A DNA stretch of 64,000 bases from Amycolatopsis tucumanensis. Lineage in GTDB: Bacteria > Actinomycetota > Actinomycetes > Mycobacteriales > Pseudonocardiaceae. The DNA is taken from NCBI RefSeq assembly GCF_021654135.1, contig NZ_JAKGSD010000003.1:111391-175390 (forward strand), in the 5' to 3' direction. Below are positions 25,004 to 34,047 of the stretch, one piece after another (the stretch's first letter is position 1; every line of letters starts with the position of its first letter). The position numbers were made by a program, and so were the translations under genes. The notes beneath the pieces were generated by a model that saw only the letters and a list, made by a program, of their open reading frames with translations, had not been told where the DNA came from and did not search any database.

Positions 25004-26041
25004 ATGTCTGATCTGGTGTTCGGGCTCGACACGTTCGGCGACGTGCCCGAGGACGACGACGGCCGTCCGCTGTCGCATGCCCAGGCGATCCGGCAGGTCG
25101 TGGACGAGGCCGTGCTGGCCGACGAGATCGGCGTGGACGTGATCGCGCTCGGCGAGCACCACCGCCCGGAGTACTCGATTTCTTCGCCGGAGACGGTGCT
25201 GGCCGGCATCGCCACCCGCACGTCGCGGATCCACCTGTCCTCCGGTGTGACCGTGCTCAGTTCCGACGACCCGGTGCGCGTGTTCCAGCGCTTCGCCACG
25301 GTCGACGCGCTGTCGAACGGGCGCGCCGAGGTGATCCTCGGCCGGGGTTCGTTCACCGAGTCGTTCCCGCTGTTCGGTTACGACCTGGCCGACTACGACA
25401 AGCTGTTCGAGGAGAAGATCGAGCTGTTCGCGCGGCTGCTGGACGAGAAGCCGGTGACCTGGAGCGGCACGCTGCGCCCGGCGCTGGAGGACGCCGACGT
25501 CTACCCGAAGACGGAGTCGGGGCGCCTGACGACGTGGGTCGGGGTGGGCGGCTCGCCGCAGTCGGTGGTCCGCACCGCGCACTACGACCTGCCGCTGATG
25601 CTCGCGATCATCGGCGGCCCGCCGAAGCGGTTCGCGCCGTACCTGGACCTGTACCGCAGGGCGGCGGGGGAGTTCGGCACGACCGCGCACCCGGTCGGCA
25701 TGCACTCGCCGGGGTTCGTCGCCGACACCGACGAGCAGGCCCGCGAGGTGTTCTGGCCGCGGTACCGGGTGATCCGCGACCGGATCGGGCGTCAGCGCGG
25801 CTGGCCGCCGATCCGCCGCGAGGAGTACGACGCCGAGATCGAGCACGGCTCGCTCTACATCGGATCGCCGGAGACGGTCGCCCGCAAGATCGCCCGCGCG
25901 GTGACGGACCTGGGCGTGGGCCGGTTCGACATGATCTACAGCAGCGGTTCGCAGCCGGCGAGCGCGCGCCTGCGGGCGGTGGAGCTGTACGGCACCAAGG
26001 TGATTCCGATGGTGCGCGACATCCTGTCGGAGGCGGAATGA
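25004..26041 (+). CDS. LLM-class flavin-dependent oxidoreductase
   Basis: A 345-residue TIM-barrel protein of the luciferase-like monooxygenase class. [22 protein letters not shown] starts the barrel. [43 protein letters not shown] contains the conserved EHH segment; [19 protein letters not shown] and the GVGGSPQSV loop bind the flavin phosphate. The ATG at 25004 has GGAGGAG 8 bp upstream. Members use FMN or F420 to oxidise varied substrates. Translation of the next gene is coupled by an ATGA overlap. The promoter is covered by MarR sites, so induced expression is likely. Confidence 0.88.
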   Translation: MSDLVFGLDTFGDVPEDDDGRPLSHAQAIRQVVDEAVLADEIGVDVIALGEHHRPEYSISSPETVLAGIATRTSRIHLSSGVTVLSSDDPVRVFQRFATVDALSNGRAEVILGRGSFTESFPLFGYDLADYDKLFEEKIELFARLLDEKPVTWSGTLRPALEDADVYPKTESGRLTTWVGVGGSPQSVVRTAHYDLPLMLAIIGGPPKRFAPYLDLYRRAAGEFGTTAHPVGMHSPGFVADTDEQAREVFWPRYRVIRDRIGRQRGWPPIRREEYDAEIEHGSLYIGSPETVARKIARAVTDLGVGRFDMIYSSGSQPASARLRAVELYGTKVIPMVRDILSEAE

Positions 26042-26718
26042 CCACCATCGGCATCCTCGGCGCAGGCAAGGTGGGCACGGTGCTGGCGCGGCTCGCGCTC
26101 GCGGCCGGGTACCGCGTGCTCATCGCCGGCTCGGGCGCTCCGGAGAAGATCGCGCTGACCGTCGACGTCCTCACGCCGGGCGCGATCGCGACCACTGCGG
26201 CGGAGGCGGCTGCCGAGGCCGATTTCGTGATCTTGGCGCTGCCGCTGGGAAAGTACCGTGAGATTCCCGCCGCGGCGCTGGCGGGCAAGGTGGTCGTGGA
26301 TGCCATGAACTACTGGTGGGAGGTCGACGGCATCCGCGACGACCTCGACGACCCGCGCACCTCGTCGAGCGAGACAGTGCAGTCCTTTGTGGCCGGTGCT
26401 CGCGTCGTGAAGGCCTTCAACCACATGGGTTACCACGACCTGGAGGACGGCGCCCGCCCCACCGGAACCGCGGACCGCAAGGCGATCGCCATCGCCGGCG
26501 ACGACCCGGCAGACGTCGCGGCGGTGGCGGAACTGGTCGACGCGCTCGGCTTCGACCCGGTCACCGCCGGCCCGCTCGCCGAGGGCGTGCGCCTCGAACC
26601 GGGCTCGGAAGCCTTCGGAGCCAACGTCACCGCCACCGAACTCCGCGCGATCCTCGGCCATTTCCCGGACTCCGAACGGGGACGGCAGGTCGCGAAGGCG
26701 CGTGGGCTCGACGGGTGA
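26038..26718 (+). CDS. F420:NADP oxidoreductase-like Rossmann protein
   Basis: A 226-residue protein with the N-terminal NADP-binding motif [32 protein letters not shown] and the [13 protein letters not shown] and [12 protein letters not shown] segments typical of the NADPH-dependent F420 reductase-like group (ProC/F420 oxidoreductase family). It has the short length of that group. It is coupled to the LLM flavin oxidoreductase by a 4-bp ATGA overlap. If that enzyme uses F420H2, this protein could regenerate it; this is inferred from the pairing. The exact cofactor cannot be read from the sequence alone. Confidence 0.8.
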   Translation: MTTIGILGAGKVGTVLARLALAAGYRVLIAGSGAPEKIALTVDVLTPGAIATTAAEAAAEADFVILALPLGKYREIPAAALAGKVVVDAMNYWWEVDGIRDDLDDPRTSSSETVQSFVAGARVVKAFNHMGYHDLEDGARPTGTADRKAIAIAGDDPADVAAVAELVDALGFDPVTAGPLAEGVRLEPGSEAFGANVTATELRAILGHFPDSERGRQVAKARGLDG

Positions 26719-26751
26719 CCCCGGTTGGGCCCTACGTGCGAAACTGGCGCG

Positions 26752-27319
26752 GTGCCAGACTTCGCGGAGCTACGGGAAACGCACCGGCGCAAAGTCCGGG
26801 CGGCCGGTCTGGGCGAGTTCGCCGATGAGCTCGTAGCGGCTTCCCTGCCGAGTGTCCGGCTGCTGCCCGCCCGAGGTCCGCACCGCACCCGGCTCGGCGG
26901 CGATCCCGAACTGCCTCCCGCGACGCCGTGGCCGCGTGCCGGCCACACGCCACTCAGCTTCGTCGCCCAGCTGGACCTGTCCGAGATGGCCCCGTACGAC
27001 GCGGAAGGCATCCTGCCGGCCGACGGCTTGCTGTCCTTCTTCTACGACGCGATCCATCAGCCCTGGGGTTTCGACCCGGCGCACCGGGACTCGGCGACGG
27101 TCCTGTTCACACCCGGCGACGCCGAGGTGGCGACCCGGCAGGCGCCGTCGGACCTGCCCGCGAACGGGCGCTTTTCGCCGGTTCCACTGCGGCCACATGA
27201 CCAGGCGCACGTTCATCGACGAGAAGCCGGTCATCCGCCGCTCGTTCTACTGGGTCAGGCACGAGGACCTGCTCGCGCGGGCGTGGGACCGGAGCTGGCT
27301 CGTGCTGCAGTGCGCGTAG
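26752..27319 (+). pseudogene. DUF1963 (YwqG-like) gene, shortened and frameshifted
   Basis: The frame from the GTG at 26752 gives a good DUF1963 N-terminal half: PDFAELRETHRRKVRAAGL, LPPATPWPRAGHTPLSFVAQLDL, GLLSFFYDAIHQPWGFDPAHRDS. Homology stops near 27190. The typical family C-terminus resumes in the +1 frame: RRSFYWVRHEDLLARAWDRSWLVLQC, ending at TAG 27317-27319. The two parts together give about 188 residues, against 250-280 for the family, so roughly 80 residues are missing at the junction as well as the frame change. YwqG-like proteins have no known function. Unless the assembly is wrong, the gene is inactive. Confidence 0.65.
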
Positions 27320-27326
27320 GCCGGGC

Positions 27327-28478
27327 TCAGCCGCGGGTCAGCTCGATGACCGTGACCTCCGGGCGCGCCCCGATGCGCATCGGCGGGCCCCAATAGCCCG
27401 CGCCGGCCGTTACGTAGAGCTGCGTGTCGCCGTGGCGGGAGAGGCCTTCGACCGCCGGCTGGTCCAGCCGGATGGCGTAGTCGAAGGGCCAGAGCTGCCC
27501 GCCGTGGGTGTGGCCGGACAGTTGCAGGTCCACGCCGGCCGCGCGGGCCTGTTCGACCTGCACCGGCTGGTGGGCCAGCAGCACGAGCGGGACGTTGTCG
27601 TCCCGGCCGTCGAGCGCGGCGTCGAGGTTCGCGCCGTGGCCGGGCAGTCCGGAGCGCGCGGCGGTGCGGTCGTCGATGCCGGCCAGGTCGAAGGTCACGC
27701 CCCCGCGGCCGAGCGGGACACGTTCGTTGCGCAGCACGTCCACCCCGAGGGTCGGCAGGTGCCGCAGCCAGGCCTCGGTGTCGACGAAGTACTCGTGGTT
27801 GCCCGTGACGAAGTAGACGCCCTGCCCGCTGACCAGGTCGGCCAGCGGGGCGACGTCCTCGCGCAGCTCGTGCAGCTCGCCGTCGACCAGGTCGCCCACG
27901 ATGGCCACGGCGTCCGGCCGCTGGGCGTTGACCGTCTCGACCAGGCGCTCGAACCGGCCGCCGCCGTAGGTGGTGGACAGGTGCCCGTCGGAGAAGGTGA
28001 CGATGCGGTAGCCCTCCAGCGCGGGGTCGAGGCCGGCGATCGCGATGGGCACCCGGCGCACCACGGGCGCGGAGTTGGCCAGCACGGCCCCGGTGCCCGC
28101 GGTGCCGACCGCGACAGCCCCGGCGGTGAGCGCCAGCGAGCGGGCCAGGAACAGCCGCCGCGACGGGTCCGGCGGCGCCTCCACGGCACCGGGGCCGGAC
28201 GCGGCGGGCATCGCGCGCCGCCGCCGGTTCAGCAGCCAGCGCACCGGTTCGAGCACCAGCAACGCCAGGAACGCGTAGAGCGCCAGGCCGAGCCAGCTGT
28301 AGGCGACCCAGTCCAGCGGAACCTGCGCGGACCAGGGCAGCACGCGGCGCCCGATCACGGCGGCCGCGGGCAGCACGGCGAGGACGACGGTGGGCACGGT
28401 CAGCCGCCGCCGCGCCCGCCCGGCGACGGTGGTGGCGCGGACCAGCCGGAACCACAGGTAGCCGTGCAGCACGAGCAT
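27327..28478 (-). CDS. membrane-anchored metallophosphoesterase
   Basis: A 383-residue protein. Three N-terminal helices (about 1-80) anchor it; a TAT-like twin-arginine stretch SRRLFLARSLALTAGAVAVG lies near 110-130. The calcineurin-type phosphoesterase domain follows, with metal motifs TFSDGHLS (D-x-H), VAIVGDLVDGE (GDxxD), FVTGNHEYFV (GNHE), VLLAHQP and LQLSGHTHGGQLWP (GHTHGGQ). All five motifs are complete, so it should be active, probably outside the membrane, on phosphodiesters or lipids such as UDP-diacylglucosamine-like substrates. The frame has no other ATG, GTG or TTG before the ATG at 28478; an upstream CTG could lengthen helix 1. Confidence 0.9.
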   Translation of the reverse strand: MLVLHGYLWFRLVRATTVAGRARRRLTVPTVVLAVLPAAAVIGRRVLPWSAQVPLDWVAYSWLGLALYAFLALLVLEPVRWLLNRRRRAMPAASGPGAVEAPPDPSRRLFLARSLALTAGAVAVGTAGTGAVLANSAPVVRRVPIAIAGLDPALEGYRIVTFSDGHLSTTYGGGRFERLVETVNAQRPDAVAIVGDLVDGELHELREDVAPLADLVSGQGVYFVTGNHEYFVDTEAWLRHLPTLGVDVLRNERVPLGRGGVTFDLAGIDDRTAARSGLPGHGANLDAALDGRDDNVPLVLLAHQPVQVEQARAAGVDLQLSGHTHGGQLWPFDYAIRLDQPAVEGLSRHGDTQLYVTAGAGYWGPPMRIGARPEVTVIELTRG

Positions 28479-28656
28479 CGCGGCGAGGACGACGAGGCCG
28501 AAGAGGATGGCGGTCAGGACGTGCTCCAGGCGGCTGGGACGGACACGAACGGGTCAACCGTATCGGCGTGGTCCGCGCCGGTGCGCCAGGGGAGCAGCCC
28601 TCCGGGACCGCGTGCCCGGCCGCGGCGGGCCATCAAGGGTGCGGCTTTACGCCGAC

Positions 28657-29094
28657 TCAAGCGCCGCGGCCTCGGGTGGTGACGACGCCGAGCACGATCA
28701 TTGCGACGCCGAGGACCAGGTGCAGCCAGTTGTCCGCGTTGTTGACCGGGACGAAGTTGGCCGCGCTCGCCTCTTCCACGACCAGCCCGTACAGCCACAG
28801 GACCAGGTAGATCGCGCCGCCGCCGACCAGGTAGGCGCGGGCGGCACCGGCGCTGCGCGACATCGCCAGGCCGGCGACCCCGAACAGCAGGTGCACGGCG
28901 TTGTGCAGGACCGACACCGAGAACACGCCGAGCAGCATCGCCCTGGAGTGGTGCCCGGCGAAGGTCAGGTCGTCGTAGCCGGTGGTGATGCCTGGGACGA
29001 AGCCGAGCACTCCGACCAGGAGGAACACCGCCCCCACGGCTCCCGCCGCGACGCGCACGGGGCTGGTCTTGGACGCAGTGGTGGATCGGGACAT
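28657..29094 (-). CDS. DUF4383 four-helix membrane protein
   Basis: A 145-residue protein with four helices and the DUF4383 signature FAGHHSRAMLLGVFSVSVLHNAVHLLFGVAGLAM, which carries a conserved HNxxH in the second helix, and VPVNNADNWLHLVLGVAMIVLGV at the end. This domain is widespread in actinobacteria and of unknown function. The basic N-terminus SRSTTASKTSPVRV is cytosolic. The ATG follows GAGGTGAGCAC. It is transcribed alone, upstream of the metallophosphoesterase on the same strand. Confidence 0.85.
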   Translation of the reverse strand: MSRSTTASKTSPVRVAAGAVGAVFLLVGVLGFVPGITTGYDDLTFAGHHSRAMLLGVFSVSVLHNAVHLLFGVAGLAMSRSAGAARAYLVGGGAIYLVLWLYGLVVEEASAANFVPVNNADNWLHLVLGVAMIVLGVVTTRGRGA

Positions 29095-29180
29095 GGTGCT
29101 CACCTCGTCTGGCTGGATCGGATCGGTCGCCAGCCATTCGTCGCGCCCCGTGGTCCGGATGGGTGCCGGGGCGCGGCGCG

Positions 29181-30173
29181 TCAGTAGATGTTCGTGTCCG
29201 TGAACGAGCTCTCGTGGCTGTTGATCTGCGCCCGCAGCGCGATCTGGTCGAACACGCGGATCTCGCGGGTGATGCGCCCGCCCTGAACCAGGAACTGCGA
29301 CACCCCGAGCAGGTCCACCGGCTGGCCGGTGAGCGGCCCGAACTCCGGCACGCCCCGGTAGGACCCTTGCATCACCCACAGCACGGCGATGCGCAGCCCG
29401 GCGTAGCGCTCCGCGTAGTTGGTCTGGATGTCGCGCACCTCGAACCGCGCGTCGGGGAACGGCGCGATCTGGGTGAGCAGCTCCCGCTGGTACCCGTCGG
29501 GGCGCAGGACCGTCCGGTCGCCGATCGTGTGCAGGAACAGGTCGCGCGGCATGAAGTCGGTGACCTTGTGCAGCCGCCGCGCGTTCCACACCTCCTCGAT
29601 GAACTCCAGCACCATCTCGCACTCGGGCCGGTGGTCGTCCGGGCGCGGGCCGCTGTCGCCCGCGGTCAGGACGTCCGCCGGCGCCGGCTTGGTCATCGAG
29701 CCCTCGTACCCGCGGAACCGCAAGCCGCGCGCGACCTCGGCCGGGTCCAGCCCGAGCTGCAGGCAGTCGGCGAGGTCGTCCCGCACTACCCATTCCTCGA
29801 CCATCCGCCCGCGCCGGTAGAGGCAGTTGGCGATGGTGCGCTTGCGGATCGGCACCTCGACGCCGTTCACGATGTGCGTGTCCGCGGAGAAGACGAGGTG
29901 CGAGCTGAGGAACGCGTCGTCGCCGCGGGCCTCCCACACCACGTCCTCGGCCTGGCCCACGTGCTGCGGCACCTGCGCGATCCGCATCAGGCTGCCTTCG
30001 ATCACGCCGTCCCTGCCGACGACCGTGCCGAGGCCACCGTGGACGATCGAGTCCGGCTCGTAGTTGTCGGTGATGTAGGAGATGTCGCGCTGGACCCAGA
30101 TCCGGTCGGTCACCTCGCGGATGAAGTCGTCCGGGTCCTCGTAGGGCTGGTAGGCGACCGGATCGAGGGGCAT
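29181..30173 (-). CDS. two-domain SnoaL/NTF2-like protein of the catabolic island
   Basis: A 330-residue protein made of two NTF2-like (SnoaL, ester cyclase) domains. Domain 1 (about 15-150) has DPDDFIREVTDRIWVQRDISYITDNYEPDSIVHGG. Domain 2 (about 185-310) has VLEFIEEVWNARRLHKVTDFMPRDLFLHTIG and FEVRDIQTNYAERYAGLRIAVLW. In this superfamily the cone-shaped pocket binds polyketides, epoxides or other small molecules; isomerases, hydrolases and cyclases are known. No single catalytic residue can be assigned. It starts at the ATG at 30171-30173 behind GGAAAGGAC. The divergent gap to the symporter carries two LacI-type motifs. Confidence 0.78.
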   Translation of the reverse strand: MPLDPVAYQPYEDPDDFIREVTDRIWVQRDISYITDNYEPDSIVHGGLGTVVGRDGVIEGSLMRIAQVPQHVGQAEDVVWEARGDDAFLSSHLVFSADTHIVNGVEVPIRKRTIANCLYRRGRMVEEWVVRDDLADCLQLGLDPAEVARGLRFRGYEGSMTKPAPADVLTAGDSGPRPDDHRPECEMVLEFIEEVWNARRLHKVTDFMPRDLFLHTIGDRTVLRPDGYQRELLTQIAPFPDARFEVRDIQTNYAERYAGLRIAVLWVMQGSYRGVPEFGPLTGQPVDLLGVSQFLVQGGRITREIRVFDQIALRAQINSHESSFTDTNIY

Positions 30174-30215
30174 GGCGTCGTCCTTTCCGTGGCTGGGCCG
30201 GGGCACGCCGACTGT

Positions 30216-30227
30216 ATCCGTATGCAT
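30216..30227 (-). promoter_or_regulatory. LacI-type operator A (ATGCATACGGAT)
   Basis: Reads ATGCATACGGAT on the minus strand, 43 bp upstream of the SnoaL-like gene. It shares TGCATACG with three other sites near LacI-linked promoters. Confidence 0.65.
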
Positions 30228-30267
30228 GATCGTCGGCAAGAGCGAACAAGCGGCTGTGATCTGCGTC

Positions 30268-30296
30268 TTGACCGCTTCGCTTCGCCCACCTATGTT
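30268..30296 (+). promoter_or_regulatory. promoter of the MHS symporter
   Basis: TTGACC (30268) and TATGTT (30291) are separated by 17 bp, a standard primary-sigma promoter. The LacI-type site at 30302 begins at the expected start of transcription, so bound repressor would block initiation or escape. Confidence 0.65.
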
Positions 30297-30301
30297 GCAG
30301 T

Positions 30302-30315
30302 CCATACGTATGCAA
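30302..30315. promoter_or_regulatory. LacI-type operator B (CCATACGTATGCAA)
   Basis: The core ATACGTAT is palindromic. On the minus strand it reads TTGCATACGTATGG. It lies just downstream of the symporter -10 box. Confidence 0.7.
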
Positions 30316-30348
30316 ACGGCTCAGCCGTTGTGGCACAATGGAGGTGTC

Positions 30349-31686
30349 ATGTCCACCGTCGCGCCGACCACAGCCGCGTCCACGGACGCGCCCGGACGTC
30401 GGAAGACGATCCGGCGCACGATCATCGCCGGCAGCATCGGCAACTTCGTCGAACAGTTCGACTACGGGTTGTACGGCTACATGGCACCCGTCCTCGCCTC
30501 GTCGTTCTTCCCGGCGAGCGACCACACCGCGAGCGTGCTCAGTGCGTACGCGGTGATCGCGATCGCCTGCCTGGTCCGCCCGCTCGGCGGGACCCTGCTC
30601 GGCAGGTGGGGCGACCGGTTCGGGCGCAAGAAGGTCCTGCTGTGGACCGTGGTGTTCATGGGCATCTCCACGGCCGCGATCGGCGTGCTGCCCACCTACG
30701 GGCAGATCGGGCTGGCCGCGCCGCTGATCCTGTTGCTGCTGCGCGTCGTGCAGGGCATGGTGGCCGGCGGCGAGTACGTCGGCGCCGTCGCCTTCGTGGT
30801 CGAGTGGGCCGAGCCACGCCGCCGCGGGTTCTACACCTCGTTCGCCTCCAACAGCTGCTTCCTGGGCATCCTCGCCGGAGCCGGGGTGGCCGCGCTGATG
30901 AGCGCGGTGTTCACCGACGAGGCGCTGCACAGCTGGGGCTGGCGGATCCCGTTCCTGGCGGTGCTGCCGCTGTGCCTGATCGGGGTCTGGCTGCGCAGCC
31001 GGATCGAGGAGACGCCGGAGTTCGTCGCCGCGACCGAGCACGGCACCAACGTCGTCGCGGCGCCGTTCCGCGAGGCCCTGCGCTCCCAGTGGCGGCCGAT
31101 CCTGGTGTTCTGCGGCGCTTCGATCATGCTGGCGATCCTGTCCTACACCTGGGTCACCTTCTACCCGGAGTACCTGTCCGACACGCTCGGGCTGTCCAAG
31201 TCGGCCGCGTGGCTGTCCAACATGATCTCGGTCGCCGTGCTGATCCCGCTGCTGCCCGTCGCCGGCGCGATCTCCGACCGGATCGGGCGCAAGCCGATGC
31301 TGATCACCGGCGCGGTGGCGTGCATCGTGCTGGTGCCGCTGGCGTTCTGGGTGGGCCAGCACGGCACGTTCGGCGCCGCGGTGGTGAGCCAGCTGATCTA
31401 CATCATCCCGGAGTTCTTCCTGACCGGCATCGTCACGGTGTGCGCGGCGGAGCTGTTCGCGACCCGCACCCGGTTCAGCGCCAGCTCGATCGCCTACAAC
31501 AGCTCGTTCTCGATCTTCATGGGCATCACGCCGTTCGTCGCGACGCTGCTGGTGTCGACGTTCGGCACGATCTACGCCGTGTGGGTCTACCTCGCGGTGG
31601 CCGCGGTGCTGGCGCTGGTGGTGATCACCTTCTTCATGACGGAGACCTACCGCAGCGAGCTCGCCGCGGACAAGTTCGCCCGTTGA
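30349..31686 (+). CDS. MHS-type MFS metabolite:H+ symporter
   Basis: A 445-residue, 12-helix transporter of the metabolite:H+ symporter (ShiA/KgtP/ProP) family. The start of the fold is TIIAGSIGNFVEQFDYGLYGYMAPVLASSFFP, the family hallmark first helix with an acidic residue in mid-membrane. GGTLLGRWGDRFGRKKVLLWT is motif A, and the RVVQGMVAGGEYVGAVAFVVEWAEPRRRGFYTS segment is a strong MHS marker. ISDRIGRKPMLI is the second motif A. Such symporters import organic acids, betaines or related polar metabolites. The ATG at 30349 follows GGAGGTG. It is controlled by the LacI-type operator and is the probable uptake step for the island. Confidence 0.9.
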   Translation: MSTVAPTTAASTDAPGRRKTIRRTIIAGSIGNFVEQFDYGLYGYMAPVLASSFFPASDHTASVLSAYAVIAIACLVRPLGGTLLGRWGDRFGRKKVLLWTVVFMGISTAAIGVLPTYGQIGLAAPLILLLLRVVQGMVAGGEYVGAVAFVVEWAEPRRRGFYTSFASNSCFLGILAGAGVAALMSAVFTDEALHSWGWRIPFLAVLPLCLIGVWLRSRIEETPEFVAATEHGTNVVAAPFREALRSQWRPILVFCGASIMLAILSYTWVTFYPEYLSDTLGLSKSAAWLSNMISVAVLIPLLPVAGAISDRIGRKPMLITGAVACIVLVPLAFWVGQHGTFGAAVVSQLIYIIPEFFLTGIVTVCAAELFATRTRFSASSIAYNSSFSIFMGITPFVATLLVSTFGTIYAVWVYLAVAAVLALVVITFFMTETYRSELAADKFAR

Positions 31687-31692
31687 GTCCAC

Positions 31693-32646
31693 TCAGGACA
31701 CCGGCGCCTCCTCCCGTGCCGGGAGGGGCCGCCGGTGTTCGAGCATGTCGTTGCGCATCAGCAGGTCCACCGCGAGCCGGGCGAGTTCTTCGGTGGCGGG
31801 GGAGAGCCTGCTGTGCTCCCGCCGGACGAGGGCGAACGTGTTGTGCAGCGGCGGGTCGAAGGTCGTGGTGTGCAGGCGCAGGCCCTCGGTGCGCACGAGC
31901 CGTTCGGCCACCGCGCGGGACAGGAACGTGTCGCCGAGCCCGCGGGCGACCAGGTGCAGTGCCGCCTGGGCTTGCTCGACCTCGATGAACGGCTCGATCC
32001 GCACCCCGGCGACCTGGGCCCGCTCGGTCAGCTGCAGCCGGTCCGGGTCGGCCTGCCCCACGTGCGCGTCGTAGAGGACGAGCCGCCGCCGCGCCATCGT
32101 CTCGATGTCCACCGGTGCCGCGACGTGGTCGGGATCCGCCGACACGTAGAGCACCTCGTCGCGGGCGAGCGGCGTGATCTCCAGCCCGGCCGGGGTGACC
32201 GGCAGGACGACGATGCCCGCCTCCAGGTCCCCGGCCGCGACCGCCTCGGCGACGAGCGCGGCGTTGACCCCGACCAGCCGGACCCGCACGTCCGGGTGCG
32301 CGGCGGCGAACCGCTCGCCGAGCTCGGCCAGCAGGTAGAAGTCGGCATTGCGGAACAGGCCGAACGAGGCCACGCCGCCGGTCAGCCCGCGCACCGCCTT
32401 CACCGTGTCCTCGGCGTTGCGCGCCGCGCTCACCGTCTGCTGCGCGTGCGGCAGCAATTGCGCGCCCGCGGGTGTGAGCGTCAGCCGACGCCCGCCGCGG
32501 TGGAAGAGCTGCAGCCCGCACTCCTCCTCCAGCCTGCGCACCAATTCCGAGATCGCCGCCTGGGTGTAGCCGAGCGCGGCGCCTGCCGCCGTGAACGAGC
32601 CGAGTTCGGCCGCCGCGACGAGTGCGCGCAGCTGCGTCAGAGTCAC
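31693..32646 (-). CDS. LysR-family regulator
   Basis: A 317-residue LysR protein. The N-terminal helix-turn-helix is LTQLRALVAAAELGSFTAAGAALGYTQAAISELVRRLEEECGLQLFHRGGRRLTLT. The C-terminal effector domain follows the usual two-lobe pattern (GVASFGLFRNADFYLLAELGERF; LEAGIVVLPVTPAGLE). GTG start at 32644-32646. It is divergent from the first HisD-like gene, the textbook LysR position, with a CCTATAGG palindrome in the 72-bp gap. It ends 6 bp from the convergent symporter gene. It probably activates the hisD-like/nitrilase operon in response to an intermediate. Confidence 0.9.
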   Translation of the reverse strand: MTLTQLRALVAAAELGSFTAAGAALGYTQAAISELVRRLEEECGLQLFHRGGRRLTLTPAGAQLLPHAQQTVSAARNAEDTVKAVRGLTGGVASFGLFRNADFYLLAELGERFAAAHPDVRVRLVGVNAALVAEAVAAGDLEAGIVVLPVTPAGLEITPLARDEVLYVSADPDHVAAPVDIETMARRRLVLYDAHVGQADPDRLQLTERAQVAGVRIEPFIEVEQAQAALHLVARGLGDTFLSRAVAERLVRTEGLRLHTTTFDPPLHNTFALVRREHSRLSPATEELARLAVDLLMRNDMLEHRRPLPAREEAPVS

Positions 32647-32652
32647 AAGGAA

Positions 32653-32665
32653 ATCCTATAGGTGT
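32653..32665. promoter_or_regulatory. candidate LysR box (ATCCTATAGGTGT)
   Basis: The palindrome CCTATAGG at 32655-32662 lies 7 bp from the LysR start and 54 bp before the hisD-like gene. It is the only dyad in the divergent gap. Confidence 0.45.
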
Positions 32666-32718
32666 CCCAACGGAAGACAAGGTGGTCCTGTGTCCGGTGT
32701 GGAACTAGCTTTCCGGGT

Positions 32719-34047
32719 ATGTACTTCACCGAAGCCACCCAGCGCCGCTTCGCCGGCCGGTTCACCGTCGTCAAGGAGCCCGCGGCCGGGGGCGCCCCGG
32801 CTCAGCGCGACGCGGGCGTCATCGACACCGTGACCCGCATGCTCGACCGGATCCGCGCCGAGGGACTCGACGCCGTCACCCGTTACGCCGCCGAACTCGA
32901 CGGCTACGACGGCAGGCCGCTGGAGATCTCCCGCGAGGAGATGCGCCGCAGCGGCGACGCGCTGCCCGGCGACCTGCGCGCGGCCATCGAACTCGGCGCC
33001 GCCCGCACCGCGGCGTTCGCCAAGGCGTCCCGGGACGCGCTGAAGGATCTGGAGGTCGAGCTCGAACCGGGCCTGGTCGCCGGGTACCGCTACGTTCCGG
33101 TGCAGCGCGTCGGCGCCTACCTCCCGGCGGGCCGGTTCCCGCTGACCGCGAGCGCGTTCATGACCGTCAACGTCGCCAAGGCCGCCGGGGTCCCGTCGGT
33201 CGTCGCGTGCACCCCGCCGCAGCCGGACGGCGGCCCCAACCCCGCCGTGCTCTACGCCGCGTACGTGTCCGGTGTGGACCGGGTCTTCCTGCTGGGCGGG
33301 GTGCAGGCGCTCGCCTCGATGGCCTACGGGCTCGTCGGGGACGCGCCGGCAGACATGCTCGTCGGCGCGGGCAACGCGTTCGTGGCCGAGGCGAAGCGCC
33401 AGCTGTTCGGCACGGTCGCGATCGACCTGCTCGCCGGACCGTCCGAAGTGGCCGTGATCGCCGACGAGACCGCCGATCCCGAGCTCGTCGCCGCCGACCT
33501 GCTCGGCCAGGCCGAGCACGGCCCGGACTCGCCCGCGGCGCTGATCACGACGAACGCCGACCTCGCCGCCCAGGTGACCGCCGAGATCGACCGCCAGCTC
33601 GCGACGCTGGCCACCGCGCCGATCGCGGGCCCGGCCTGGCGCGACCACGGTTCGATCACCGTAGCCGCCGACCGGGAGACCGCGGCGGCGCTGATGGACG
33701 ACCTCGCGCCGGAACATCTGGAGATCCAGACCGCCGACGACGACTGGTACCACGAGCACCTGACCGCCTACGGCTCGCTGTTCCTCGGGCCGTGGAGCAC
33801 CGTCGCCTACTCCGACAAGGGCATGGCCGGGACCAACCACGTGCTGCCCACCGCGGGCGGCGCCCGGCACGGCGCCGGGTTGTCGGTGTCCCGGTTCCTC
33901 CGCCCGCTGACCTACCAGCGGGTCGCCCGCGAGGCCACGCCCGCGCTCGCCGGCGCCGTCGAGGTGATCTCCGCTTCGGAGGGCATGGCGGCCCACCGCG
34001 CCACCGCCACCCTGCGCACGCAGCGGCTGGCATTGCAGGAGGCCTGA
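32719..34047 (+). CDS. histidinol-dehydrogenase-family enzyme 1 (catabolic)
   Basis: A 442-residue HisD-fold enzyme. RYVPVQRVGAYLPAGRFPLTASAFMTVNVAKAAGV is the NAD-domain core. AEAKRQLFGTVAIDLLAGPSE is the family signature. QAEHGPDSPAALI gives the Gln and His metal ligands; LAPEHLEI holds the catalytic Glu-His pair; GTNHVLPT and the C-terminal EGMAAHRAT His are also present. HisD enzymes oxidise a primary alcohol to a carboxylate in two NAD-dependent steps. There are no other histidine biosynthesis genes here, and a second, only distantly similar copy lies 4 kb away, so the true substrate is probably not histidinol. It overlaps the next gene by 1 bp. Confidence 0.88.
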   Translation: MYFTEATQRRFAGRFTVVKEPAAGGAPAQRDAGVIDTVTRMLDRIRAEGLDAVTRYAAELDGYDGRPLEISREEMRRSGDALPGDLRAAIELGAARTAAFAKASRDALKDLEVELEPGLVAGYRYVPVQRVGAYLPAGRFPLTASAFMTVNVAKAAGVPSVVACTPPQPDGGPNPAVLYAAYVSGVDRVFLLGGVQALASMAYGLVGDAPADMLVGAGNAFVAEAKRQLFGTVAIDLLAGPSEVAVIADETADPELVAADLLGQAEHGPDSPAALITTNADLAAQVTAEIDRQLATLATAPIAGPAWRDHGSITVAADRETAAALMDDLAPEHLEIQTADDDWYHEHLTAYGSLFLGPWSTVAYSDKGMAGTNHVLPTAGGARHGAGLSVSRFLRPLTYQRVAREATPALAGAVEVISASEGMAAHRATATLRTQRLALQEA

